Source: Caulobacter segnis (GTDB taxonomy: Bacteria > Pseudomonadota > Alphaproteobacteria > Caulobacterales > Caulobacteraceae). From it: a stretch of DNA of 64,000 nucleotides. The notes beneath the pieces are model-generated. The model did no database searches. It saw only the letters and a list, made by a program, of their open reading frames with translations, and was not told the origin of the DNA. The stretch spans positions 3,348,001 through 3,412,000 of the forward strand of contig NZ_CP082923.1 in the NCBI RefSeq assembly GCF_019931575.1, read 5' to 3'. The position numbers and the translations under genes are program-made. This document shows, piece by piece, positions 25,968-33,651 of the stretch (positions are counted from its first letter, which is position 1; every line of letters begins with the position of its first letter).

Positions 25968-27047
25968 GTGAGCGACGCTGAAGGTTACGACGCCATCGCC
26001 GAGGCCGAACTGAACGCGGCCAATCGGCGGCGGACCAGGACGCTGGGTCAGCGGCTGCGCTGGCCGCTGATGGTCGGGGTCCCGCTGGTGATCCTGGCGG
26101 GTGTCGGCTTCGTCGTGCTGACCGGCGGCAAGTCCGAGACCACCGACAACGCCTACGTCCAGACCAGCCGCACGGCGATCAGCACCAGCATCGACGGCCG
26201 CGTCGTCGAGATCGACGTCCGCGAGAACCAGATTGTGAAGAAGGGTCAGGTGCTGTTCCGCCTGGATCCGGCCGACTACCAGGTCGCGGTGTCCGAGGCC
26301 GAGGCCGCCCTCGCCCAGGCCCGCTTCGACGTCCAAGGCAAGCGCGCCGTCTACGCCCAGCGCCTGGCCGACCTGGCCGCCATCCAGGAGACGGCCGCCT
26401 ACGCCCAGCGCGAGGCCGCGCGCCAGCGCGACCTGGCCGCCGCCGGCGTCGCCACCAAGGCGCAGGCCGACGAGGCCCGTCACGCCGCCGACCAGGCCCA
26501 GCGCCAGATCGCGGTGGTCAAGCAGCAGGTGGTGACCGCGCTGGCCGACCTGGGCGGCGACGCCAACGCCGCCACCGAGCGCCAGCCCGCCGTGCTGGAA
26601 GCCGCCGCCAAGCTGGAACGCGCAAAGTTGGACCGCTCCTATTCCGCCGTGGCCGCCCCTGCCGACGGCGTGGTGGCCAAGGTCGAACAGCTGCAGGTCG
26701 GCGCCCGCGTCACCGCCTCGCAGCCGGTGTTCTGGCTGATCTCGGGCCAGCCCTGGATCGAGGCCAACTTCAAGGAAGACCAGCTGGCCCACATGCGCGT
26801 CGGCCAGCCCGCGACGATCAAGGTTGACGCCTACGACAAGCCGCTGAAGGCCCACGTGGCCAGCTTCAGCCCCGGCACAGGCTCCAGCTTCGCCCTGCTG
26901 CCGGCCGAGAACGCCACCGGCAACTGGGTGAAGGTCGTCCAGCGCCTGCCCGTCCGCCTGACCCTGGACCAGCCCCCGCCGGCCAACCTGTCGGCCGGCC
27001 TCAGCGCCAAGGCGACCGTGGACATCCGGTCGGGCCGCCACGGATGA
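25968..27047 (+). CDS. HlyD/EmrA-family efflux adaptor
   Basis: A 359-residue periplasmic adaptor from GTG 25968, with GGAG seven bases upstream. One membrane helix (about 35-55) is followed by the motif TTDNAYVQTSRTAISTSIDG, an alpha-helical coiled hairpin (about 105-205, rich in Ala/Gln/Arg) and a lipoyl/beta-barrel part (YSAVAAPADGVVAKVEQLQVG; WIEANFKEDQLAHMRVGQ). It links the MFS pump to the outer-membrane factor. Its stop overlaps the next start (ATGA). Confidence 0.93.
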   Translation: MSDAEGYDAIAEAELNAANRRRTRTLGQRLRWPLMVGVPLVILAGVGFVVLTGGKSETTDNAYVQTSRTAISTSIDGRVVEIDVRENQIVKKGQVLFRLDPADYQVAVSEAEAALAQARFDVQGKRAVYAQRLADLAAIQETAAYAQREAARQRDLAAAGVATKAQADEARHAADQAQRQIAVVKQQVVTALADLGGDANAATERQPAVLEAAAKLERAKLDRSYSAVAAPADGVVAKVEQLQVGARVTASQPVFWLISGQPWIEANFKEDQLAHMRVGQPATIKVDAYDKPLKAHVASFSPGTGSSFALLPAENATGNWVKVVQRLPVRLTLDQPPPANLSAGLSAKATVDIRSGRHG

Positions 27048-28582
27048 CCCCCAAGGCGCTCCAGGAGGGCCACGCGCGCGACGTCGCCAACCGGATCCCG
27101 ATCACGATCTCGGTGATGCTGGCGACAATCATGATCTCGCTGGACACCACGATCGCCAATGTCGCCCTGCCCCACATCCAGGGCAGCGTCTCGGCGTCGG
27201 CGGACCAGATCACCTGGGTGCTGACCTCCTACATCGTGGCCTCGACGATCATGACGCCGCTGACCGGCTTCCTGACCGAGCGTATGGGCCGCAAGATGGT
27301 GCTGATCGTCTCGATCATCGGCTTCACCGCCGCCTCGATGCTGTGCGGCGTGGCCCAGAACCTGGTCGAGATCGTCCTGTTCCGCCTGCTGCAGGGTCTG
27401 TTCGGCGCCGCGCTGATCCCGCTGTCCCAAGCCGTGCTGCTGGACATCAATCCGCCCGAGCGTCACGGCCAGGCCATGGCCGTCTGGGGCGCCGGCGCGG
27501 TGCTGGGTCCCCTGCTGGGTCCGGGCCTGGGCGGCTGGCTGACCGACAATCTCGACTGGCGGTGGGTGTTCTTCATCAACCTGCCGATCGGCATCCTGGC
27601 CTTCTGCGGCGTCTTCGTCTTCCTGTCCGAGAAGAAGAGCAGCGAGAAGCGCCGGTTCGACACCCTTGGCTTTCTCGCCCTGGCGATCGCCATCGGCGCC
27701 TTCCAGCTTATGCTGGATCGCGGACCCAGCCAGGACTGGTTCGGCTCGCGCGAGATCTGGGTCGAGCTGATCGTGGCGATCATCGCCATCTGGGTGTTCG
27801 GCGTGCAGCTGGCGACGGCCGAAAAACCCTTCGTGGCCCGCGAACTGCTGGCCGACGGCAACTTCATCACCTGCTGCCTGTTCGGCTTCTTCATCGGCAT
27901 CCTGCTGTACAGCACCCTGGCCCTGCTGCCGCCGCTGATGCAGACCCTGCTGGGCTATCCGGTCGCCTTCACGGGTCTGGTCTCCATGCCGCGCGGCCTG
28001 GGCTCGTTCATCGCCATGTTCGCGGTCGGCCAGCTGATGGGCCGGATGAACATCAAGCTCTTGCTGACCATCGGCCTCTCGATCAGCGCCCTCTCGCTCT
28101 GGCAGATGAGCCACTACAATCTCGAGATGGACACGACCCTGCTGATCACCTCGGGCTTCCTGTCCGGCGTCGGCACGGGCCTGATCTTCGTGCCGCTCAG
28201 CACCATCGCTTTCGCCAAGGTGCTGCCCCAGCACCGGGCCGAGGGCGCGGGCCTCTTCACCCTGATCCGCAACATCGGCTCGGCCGCCGGCATCTCGATC
28301 ATGCAGGCCCTGTTCGTCAGCGGCATCGAGAAGCACCACGCGGTGCTGGTCGACCACGCTCGCCCGGACAATCCTCTCTACCAGGCGTACGCGCCGAACG
28401 CCTTCTCGAGCGAGGCGGCCATGGCCGCCTTCAACGGCCTGATCGGCCGGCAGGCGGCGATGCTGTCCTATCTCGACGACTTCCGGCTGATGCTGGTGAT
28501 CACCATCGCCTGCGCGCCGCTCATCCTTCTCATGCGTACCCCCAAGCCCGGGGCGAAGGCCGCCAATGTCTCCGACCACTAG
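27044..28582 (+). CDS. EmrB/DHA2-family MFS multidrug transporter
   Basis: A 512-residue major facilitator with about 14 membrane helices. The family motif SLDTTIANVALPHIQG is near residue 29, the motif A region reads GFLTERMGRKMV, and motif C reads GAVLGPLLGPGLGGWL. It would export drugs or other small amphiphiles by proton antiport as part of a tripartite pump. It overlaps the adaptor by 4 bases and the outer-membrane factor by 17 bases. Confidence 0.94.
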   Translation: MTPKALQEGHARDVANRIPITISVMLATIMISLDTTIANVALPHIQGSVSASADQITWVLTSYIVASTIMTPLTGFLTERMGRKMVLIVSIIGFTAASMLCGVAQNLVEIVLFRLLQGLFGAALIPLSQAVLLDINPPERHGQAMAVWGAGAVLGPLLGPGLGGWLTDNLDWRWVFFINLPIGILAFCGVFVFLSEKKSSEKRRFDTLGFLALAIAIGAFQLMLDRGPSQDWFGSREIWVELIVAIIAIWVFGVQLATAEKPFVARELLADGNFITCCLFGFFIGILLYSTLALLPPLMQTLLGYPVAFTGLVSMPRGLGSFIAMFAVGQLMGRMNIKLLLTIGLSISALSLWQMSHYNLEMDTTLLITSGFLSGVGTGLIFVPLSTIAFAKVLPQHRAEGAGLFTLIRNIGSAAGISIMQALFVSGIEKHHAVLVDHARPDNPLYQAYAPNAFSSEAAMAAFNGLIGRQAAMLSYLDDFRLMLVITIACAPLILLMRTPKPGAKAANVSDH

Positions 28583-30014
28583 ACTCCTGACCGCCCTGCT
28601 GGCGGCCTCCAGCCTGACCGCCTGCGCCACCGTGGGTCCGGACTTCAAGGCGCCCGACGCGCCGGCGACCGCCTCGACGCTGGGCGCGGGCGAGACCGCC
28701 CCGGCCGCCGCGCGCCTCGACGCCGACGCGGCCAACGCCGGCCCGTGGTGGACGGCGCTGAACTCGCCCGAGCTGGACGCGACGATCCGGCAGGCGCTGA
28801 AGGACAGCCCGACCCTGGCCGAGGCCGACGCCACCCTGGCTCAGGCCTCCTCGGCCCTGGCCCAGGCGCGCGGCGTCGCCGGCCCTCAGGTCACCGGTAA
28901 CGCCGGGATCGCCCGCGAGCGCGCCAACCTGCAGGCCTTCGGCTTCACGGGCTTTGGCGACATCAAGCTCAGCAACCCGACCTTCAGCCTCTATTCGATC
29001 GGCGGGGCGGTCAGCTACGACCTCGACCTGTGGGGCGGCAACAAGCGGCGCATCGAGGGCGCGACGGCGCGGGCCGAGGCGCAAGGTCGTCGGGCCGAGG
29101 CGGCCTATCTGAGCCTGACCGCCAATGTCGCGCTACAGGCGGCGACCATCGCGACCCTGCGAGCGCAGATCGCCAGCGTCGAGCGGATGATCGCCGACGA
29201 CGAGGCCAATATCGAGCTGGTCCACAAGGCCAACGCCCTGGGCGGCTCGACCAACCTGGCCAAGGTCGCCGCCGCCAGCCAGCTGGAAGAGGACCGCGCG
29301 TTGTTGCCGGCCCTGCAAGGCGTACTGGCCGCCGCGCGCCACGCCCTGGCTGTCCTGGTCGGCAAGGCCCCGGCGGACTGGATCGCCCCGGCCTTCGATC
29401 TCCGGTCCATGGCCCTGAGCGCCCCGGTCCCGGTCGCCCTGCCCTCGCGGCTGGTCCGCCAGCGGCCGGACATCCTGGCCGCCGAGGCCGAGCTGCACGC
29501 CGCCACCGCCGACATCGGCGTGGCGACCGCCGACCTCTATCCGAACATCAAGCTCTCCGCATCCCTGACCCAGGGGTCGCTGAAGCCTGGCGACCTCTTC
29601 TCGTACGACGCCAGCGGCTGGGACGTCGGCGCGGGCCTGACCGCCCCGCTGTTCGACGGCGGCGCTCTGAAGGCCCGTCGGCAGCAGGCGCGCGAGGCGG
29701 CCCGCGCGGCCTCGGCCCGCTACCAGCAGACAGTGCTGACCGCGTTCGGCCAGGTCGCCGACGCCCTCTCGGCCCTGTCGACCGACGAGACGGCCCTGGC
29801 CGCCCACGGCCGCACCGAGCAGCAGGCGACCGAGCGGCTGCGCCTGGCCAAGGTGGCCTTCGATAAGGGCGGCGGCACGATGCTGGAGGTGATCGACGCC
29901 CAGCGCACGCTCAACAGCGCACGCTCGGCCCGAGCCCGGGCCGAGGGTCAGCGCCTGGTCGACGCCATCCGCCTGTTCGCGGCGACCGGCGCCGACTGGC
30001 GGACGGGCGTCTAG
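28566..30014 (+). CDS. NodT/TolC-family outer-membrane efflux lipoprotein
   Basis: A 482-residue outer-membrane factor with a lipoprotein signal (LLAASSLTAC, Cys 20), the family motif CATVGPDFKAP and two duplicated OEP helical repeats (about 60-270 and 280-475; DLYPNIKLSASLTQGSL; FDKGGGTMLEVIDAQRTL). It completes the three-gene efflux operon. The gene ends directly against the convergent gene at 30015. Confidence 0.93.
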   Translation: MSPTTRLLTALLAASSLTACATVGPDFKAPDAPATASTLGAGETAPAAARLDADAANAGPWWTALNSPELDATIRQALKDSPTLAEADATLAQASSALAQARGVAGPQVTGNAGIARERANLQAFGFTGFGDIKLSNPTFSLYSIGGAVSYDLDLWGGNKRRIEGATARAEAQGRRAEAAYLSLTANVALQAATIATLRAQIASVERMIADDEANIELVHKANALGGSTNLAKVAAASQLEEDRALLPALQGVLAAARHALAVLVGKAPADWIAPAFDLRSMALSAPVPVALPSRLVRQRPDILAAEAELHAATADIGVATADLYPNIKLSASLTQGSLKPGDLFSYDASGWDVGAGLTAPLFDGGALKARRQQAREAARAASARYQQTVLTAFGQVADALSALSTDETALAAHGRTEQQATERLRLAKVAFDKGGGTMLEVIDAQRTLNSARSARARAEGQRLVDAIRLFAATGADWRTGV

Positions 30015-30341
30015 CTACTCGACGATCGAGGCGCGCAGGCGGGCGGCGACATCGCCCAGCGTGATGGCGGCCAGCGAGTCGTTGACCTCGAGCACGCCCT
30101 GGCCGTGCTGCTGCGACAGGTTGCCGGTGAAGTCCGTCAGGGCCGTGATGTGCTGGGCCAGCAAGTCGACCGTGTGCAGTTCCTGCATGACCGACAGACG
30201 ATGCTCGTCCGGCACGACCTCGAGGATCTTGCCCAGCGCCACGTCCAGATGTCCGCACGCCACGGCCGCGAACGACATCTCCGCGGAGATCGCCTTCAGC
30301 ACCGTCTCAACGCTCGCGGGCGCCAACTTGTCAGACATCAT
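30015..30341 (-). CDS. Uncharacterised small helical protein
   Basis: A 108-residue, probably all-helical soluble protein with no signal or membrane segment. It contains LHTVDLLAQHITALTDFTGN, which resembles the Q/D-L-x-x-Q helices of chemotaxis-associated or four-helix proteins, but I cannot assign a family. It stands alone, convergent with the efflux operon (adjacent, no gap), and separated from the next minus-strand gene by 108 bases. Confidence 0.65.
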   Translation of the reverse strand: MMSDKLAPASVETVLKAISAEMSFAAVACGHLDVALGKILEVVPDEHRLSVMQELHTVDLLAQHITALTDFTGNLSQQHGQGVLEVNDSLAAITLGDVAARLRASIVE

Positions 30342-30449
30342 TACCCCCTGATTCCTGGGAGGGAGGTCAACACGCGTCGCGCCAAGATCGCAAGGCCTTG
30401 ATTTGTGCGGCTAATTATCGCGCCAGGGCGAAAGCCCCCTGAAACAACG

Positions 30450-31205
30450 TCAGATGGCGGTACGGCGCAGCAATTCGTCGCGCCGTTCGGCCATCTCCTG
30501 GCGCGTGCGTTCCAGGGCGTCGCGCTCGGCCGTCGCCAGCAAGGCCTCGACCGTACGGTTCAGGTGATCATGGATCACCCGGCGCGCTTCCTTGGGATCG
30601 CGGTCACGCAAGGTGGCGACGATGCGATGATGGTCCTCGGCGAAGGCCTCCGGCGCGGCCAGCCGCACCCGGCGCAGCTGGTGGCCGCATTCGGGAAACT
30701 GCCGACGCAGCGTCCAGATCTCCTCGACCGCCGCGACGATGGCGGCGTTGCGCGTCGCATGGGCCACGGCCAGGTGGAAGTCGTGCTCCAGCCGCTCGCC
30801 CTCCTCGGTGGCGGCCAGACCGGCCAGTTCGCGGGCGATGCGCTCCAGGGCCATGACCTGCTCGTCGCTGACGGCGGCGGCGGCCAGGGCGCAGGCTTCG
30901 CCCTCGAACAGGCGGCGGGCCTCGGTCAGCTCCAGCGCGCTGACCTCTGCCTCGGTCACGTCGTCCTCGGGCTTGCCCCGCGCGGTGACGTAGACGCCCG
31001 AGCCCTGACGGGCCTCGACCAGGCCTTGGAACTCCAGGGCGATCATCGCGTCGCGGATGGTCGGCCGGCTGACGCCGAACGAGTCGGCCAGCCCCCGCTC
31101 GGACGGCAGGCGGTCGCCGGGACCATAGCGGCCCTCGGCGATCGAGGCCGCGATCGAACGGGCGACCTGCTGGTAGAGCTTCTGGGGGTCGGGCGCGCCG
31201 CGCAT
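30450..31205 (-). CDS. GntR/FadR-family (FCD) regulator, first copy
   Basis: A 251-residue regulator. The N-terminal winged helix (YGPGDRLPSERGLADSFGVSRPTIRDAMIAL) is followed by an FCD ligand domain with the metal-type residues HDFHLAVAHATRN, EDHHRIV and IHDHLNRTV. It is similar throughout to the protein encoded at 36128-36907. UxuR/ExuR-like members answer to uronates, which fits the neighbouring kduI and GH105. The start at 31205 is chosen because the longer frame overlaps GH105. It probably ends a kduI-GH105-gntR operon; a TGGCCTGACCT element lies 40 bases upstream. Confidence 0.92.
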   Translation of the reverse strand: MRGAPDPQKLYQQVARSIAASIAEGRYGPGDRLPSERGLADSFGVSRPTIRDAMIALEFQGLVEARQGSGVYVTARGKPEDDVTEAEVSALELTEARRLFEGEACALAAAAVSDEQVMALERIARELAGLAATEEGERLEHDFHLAVAHATRNAAIVAAVEEIWTLRRQFPECGHQLRRVRLAAPEAFAEDHHRIVATLRDRDPKEARRVIHDHLNRTVEALLATAERDALERTRQEMAERRDELLRRTAI

Positions 31206-31236
31206 CGAGCCTCGCTGTGGATTCTGCGTCGCTATT

Positions 31237-32433
31237 CTAACGCTTGGCCTGACCTTGGGAAGCCGAGCCCTGAGCAAGCGCCCGAACCTCGCTGGCGGCC
31301 AGCAGGAACGCGCCCACGCCATACAGCTGGGTGTCGTCGCGGCCCACCTGGTCGGGCGCCACGCCGACGCGCTGCACCCAGCCCAGGCGGCCGTCCGGCT
31401 CAAGGGCCCCTTCCAGCGCCTTCCAGCCCTTGTCGATCGCCGGACCGTACTTGGCGCGCGGCAGCAGGCCGTGGTTCACGCCCCAGGCCAGGCCGTAGAC
31501 GAAGAAGCCCGTGCCGCTGGTCTCCGGCGTCTTCTGCGGCTCCAGCAGCGAGACGGGCCAGTAGCCCTCCTCGCCCTGCAGGGTCACGATCTTGGCGGCC
31601 ATCTGCTTGAAGACGGCCTCGTACCTCGGGCGACTGGGATCGTTGGCGGGCAGGTCCTGCAGGATCCGCGCGATCCCGGCGAAGGCCCAGCCGTTGCCAC
31701 GGCCCCAGAAGATCTTGTGACCGTTGTCGCCGCGCCGCTTGATGAAGCGGCTGTCGCGGAAATAGAGGTGGTCGGCCTTGTCGAACAGATAGTCGTGGGT
31801 CGCCCAGAACTCGCTGTCGGCATGAGCCAGGTAGCGCTTGTCGCCGCTGACCTTGCTCAACGCCACCCAGGCCGGCGGGGCCATGAAGATGGCGTCGCTC
31901 CAGCACCAGCGGACCTGGCAGTAGGGATCGCCCTTGGCCGGCTTGGGTTCGAAGTCCAGCGAGACCTCGGACGGATCAGCCAGCACCGCGTCGAACCGAG
32001 CGCGGATGGGCGTCAGCTTGCCGGGATCCTTGGTGCGGCCCGCCGCCCAGACCCAGACCGCGCCGGTGGCGTCGGCGTCGGCATGGCGCGGACGGTGGTC
32101 GAAGCCCCACTGCTCGGCCTCGCCATGCTTCAGGATCGCGCTGGTCAGGTACGGATCCCGGGTCGCGTCGGCGAAGGTGTAGAGACCGATATAGAACGCC
32201 GCCTGGATCCAGTCGCGCGGCGCCTCGGTGTCCTTGCGAAACGCCGTGACCGGCACGTAGTCGAAGTTGTCCATATGGGCCAGCTGCCAGGCCGCGACCT
32301 TGCGGCCAGCGGCGTCGACGGCCGAACTCGGAACGCCGACAACGGCGGGCTTTTGCGCCGCCAGGGCCGGCGCGGCGGTTCCGGCCAGGATGGCGACGGC
32401 CGCCGCGGCCTTCAGCAGGGTCTTGAAGGTCAT
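31237..32433 (-). CDS. GH105 unsaturated rhamnogalacturonyl hydrolase-like enzyme
   Basis: A 398-residue secreted enzyme with a signal peptide ending APALAAQ (about 26). The (alpha/alpha)6-barrel motifs of GH88/GH105 are present: VRWCWSDAIFMAPPAW, YFRDSRF, KIFWGRGNGWAFAGI and GTGFFVYGLAWGVNHGLL. Such enzymes remove the unsaturated uronic acid from the end of pectin fragments produced by lyases. It lies between kduI (28-base gap) and the gntR gene (31-base gap), an arrangement that points to periplasmic pectin breakdown. Confidence 0.92.
   Translation of the reverse strand: MTFKTLLKAAAAVAILAGTAAPALAAQKPAVVGVPSSAVDAAGRKVAAWQLAHMDNFDYVPVTAFRKDTEAPRDWIQAAFYIGLYTFADATRDPYLTSAILKHGEAEQWGFDHRPRHADADATGAVWVWAAGRTKDPGKLTPIRARFDAVLADPSEVSLDFEPKPAKGDPYCQVRWCWSDAIFMAPPAWVALSKVSGDKRYLAHADSEFWATHDYLFDKADHLYFRDSRFIKRRGDNGHKIFWGRGNGWAFAGIARILQDLPANDPSRPRYEAVFKQMAAKIVTLQGEEGYWPVSLLEPQKTPETSGTGFFVYGLAWGVNHGLLPRAKYGPAIDKGWKALEGALEPDGRLGWVQRVGVAPDQVGRDDTQLYGVGAFLLAASEVRALAQGSASQGQAKR
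31245..31255. promoter_or_regulatory. TGGCCTGACCT element upstream of the first gntR gene
   Basis: The site is identical at 10 of 11 positions to the intergenic element at 37182. It lies inside the 3' end of the GH105 gene, 40 bases upstream of the gntR start. GGCCTGACC is also common in coding DNA here, so chance is a serious alternative. Confidence 0.25.
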
Positions 32434-32460
32434 CTGAGCGTTTTCTCCCCGTTCTTTTTC

Positions 32461-33309
32461 TTATGCGCCCGGGCCGAGGTCGGAGACGGCCAGGACGTCC
32501 ATGTCGTCGAACTCGAGGTTCTCCCCGCCCATGGACCAGATGAAGCTGTAGCTGGCGGTGCCGACGCCGCTGTGGATCGACCAGCTGGGCGAGAACACCG
32601 CCTCGCCCTCGTCCATGAACACCGCACGCGGCTCGGACGGCTCGCCCATCAAGTGCATGACCCGGCCGGGGCCGGCGTCGAAATACATGTAGATTTCGCT
32701 TCGCCGGCGATGGGTGTGCGGCGGCATGGTGTTCCAGACGTTGCCGGACTCCAGCTCGGTGAAGCCCATCACCAGCTGGCAGGTCTCGACGATGCCGGGA
32801 CGGATGCTCTGGCGGATCACCCGGCGGTTGGCCGTCGAAGCATCGCCCGCCTGGATCGTGCGCGCCTCGTCGCGCCGCACCCGCTTGCTGGGATGGGCGA
32901 CGTGGGCCGGATAGCTGACGAAATAGTACTTGGCCGGGTCGGCCGCGTCGTCGCTTTCGAAGGTGACCGCCTCGACGCCCCTGCCGATATAGAGGCTGTC
33001 GCGGCGCGCCATCTCGAAGCGCTCGCCGTCCAGGGTGATCCCCCCCGGACCGCCGATGTTGATCACCCCGACCTCACGCCGCTCGCAGAAGAAGCGCGAG
33101 GCCAGCTCCCGATGGGTCGGCAGGGTCAGGAGCGTGTCGGTGGGCGTGGCCGAACCGACCACCGCCCGCTCGATCTCCAGGTAGCTCAGGCCCAGCTCGC
33201 CAGGACGGAACAGACTGTCGATGACGAAGGTGTCGCGCAGTTCGCGCACCGTCATGCGGCTCATGCCGGCTCGGTCGGTGCTCTCGCGGTAATCCATCTG
33301 GACGCTCAT
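32461..33309 (-). CDS. kduI: KduI 5-keto-4-deoxyuronate isomerase
   Basis: A 282-residue enzyme that converts 5-keto-4-deoxyuronate to 2,5-diketo-3-deoxygluconate in pectin catabolism. The zinc site is clear: H198 and H200 and E205 in PPHTHRRRSEIYMYF, and a later histidine in SWSIHSG (about 246). GGPGGITLDGERFEM and the C-terminal FIWSMGGENLEFDDMD are family hallmarks. It is the first gene of a minus-strand operon with GH105 and gntR. The upstream 342-bp region separates it from the divergent TonB receptor. Confidence 0.96.
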   Translation of the reverse strand: MSVQMDYRESTDRAGMSRMTVRELRDTFVIDSLFRPGELGLSYLEIERAVVGSATPTDTLLTLPTHRELASRFFCERREVGVINIGGPGGITLDGERFEMARRDSLYIGRGVEAVTFESDDAADPAKYYFVSYPAHVAHPSKRVRRDEARTIQAGDASTANRRVIRQSIRPGIVETCQLVMGFTELESGNVWNTMPPHTHRRRSEIYMYFDAGPGRVMHLMGEPSEPRAVFMDEGEAVFSPSWSIHSGVGTASYSFIWSMGGENLEFDDMDVLAVSDLGPGA

Positions 33310-33568
33310 CGGCCGTCGCCGCGAGGCGATCGATCGCCGCCCGCCGAGCCCATCGGCGGTCGCTTACCAGTGCGCATCCAGTCCCCGTTCGTGTGTGGTT
33401 GCTAAACTGACATTACCAATCCGAACCCAACGCCGTAAAGCCCGAACGCATACTGACCACCTGTCCAACGTTGTCACCAACGGTCGCAAGAACCATTCCC
33501 TTCGCGATAGGCCAATAAATTCAATCACCCAGGCCATAACAGTCAAGATAACGGCGCTACTTGACAAC

Positions 33569-33579
33569 TGGCCAGACCA
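33569..33579. promoter_or_regulatory. Candidate GntR/FCD operator upstream of the TonB receptor
   Basis: TGGCCAGACCA follows the pattern TGG-N5-CCA and agrees with the elements at 36994 and 37182 in TGGCC and ACCA. It lies 73 bases upstream of the receptor start. FadR-type regulators are known to bind TGGTNNNACCA-like palindromes. Confidence 0.45.
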
Positions 33580-33590
33580 AGAGTCATCAG

Positions 33591-33603
33591 TTGGATATAC
33601 CAA
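33591..33603. promoter_or_regulatory. UxuR/ExuR-like palindrome upstream of the TonB receptor
   Basis: TTGG-ATATA-CCAA is a clean inverted repeat that resembles the enterobacterial UxuR/ExuR site (TTGGTATACCAA) with one extra central base. It lies 49 bases upstream of the receptor start and 12 bases from the TGGCCAGACCA element. Confidence 0.5.
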
Positions 33604-33651
33604 TTCAACGCCAGCAACGAACTGGCGGACATAGCGCGGGAAACAAAAGGG

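Larger units (their letters stand above)
33310..33651. other. 342-bp regulatory region between kduI and a TonB receptor
   Basis: No gene is visible. The region is noticeably richer in A and T than its surroundings. It holds several ACCA half-sites: TGACATTACCA at 33408-33418, TGGCCAGACCA at 33569-33579 and TTGGATATACCAA at 33591-33603. Both divergent promoters should lie here. Confidence 0.7.
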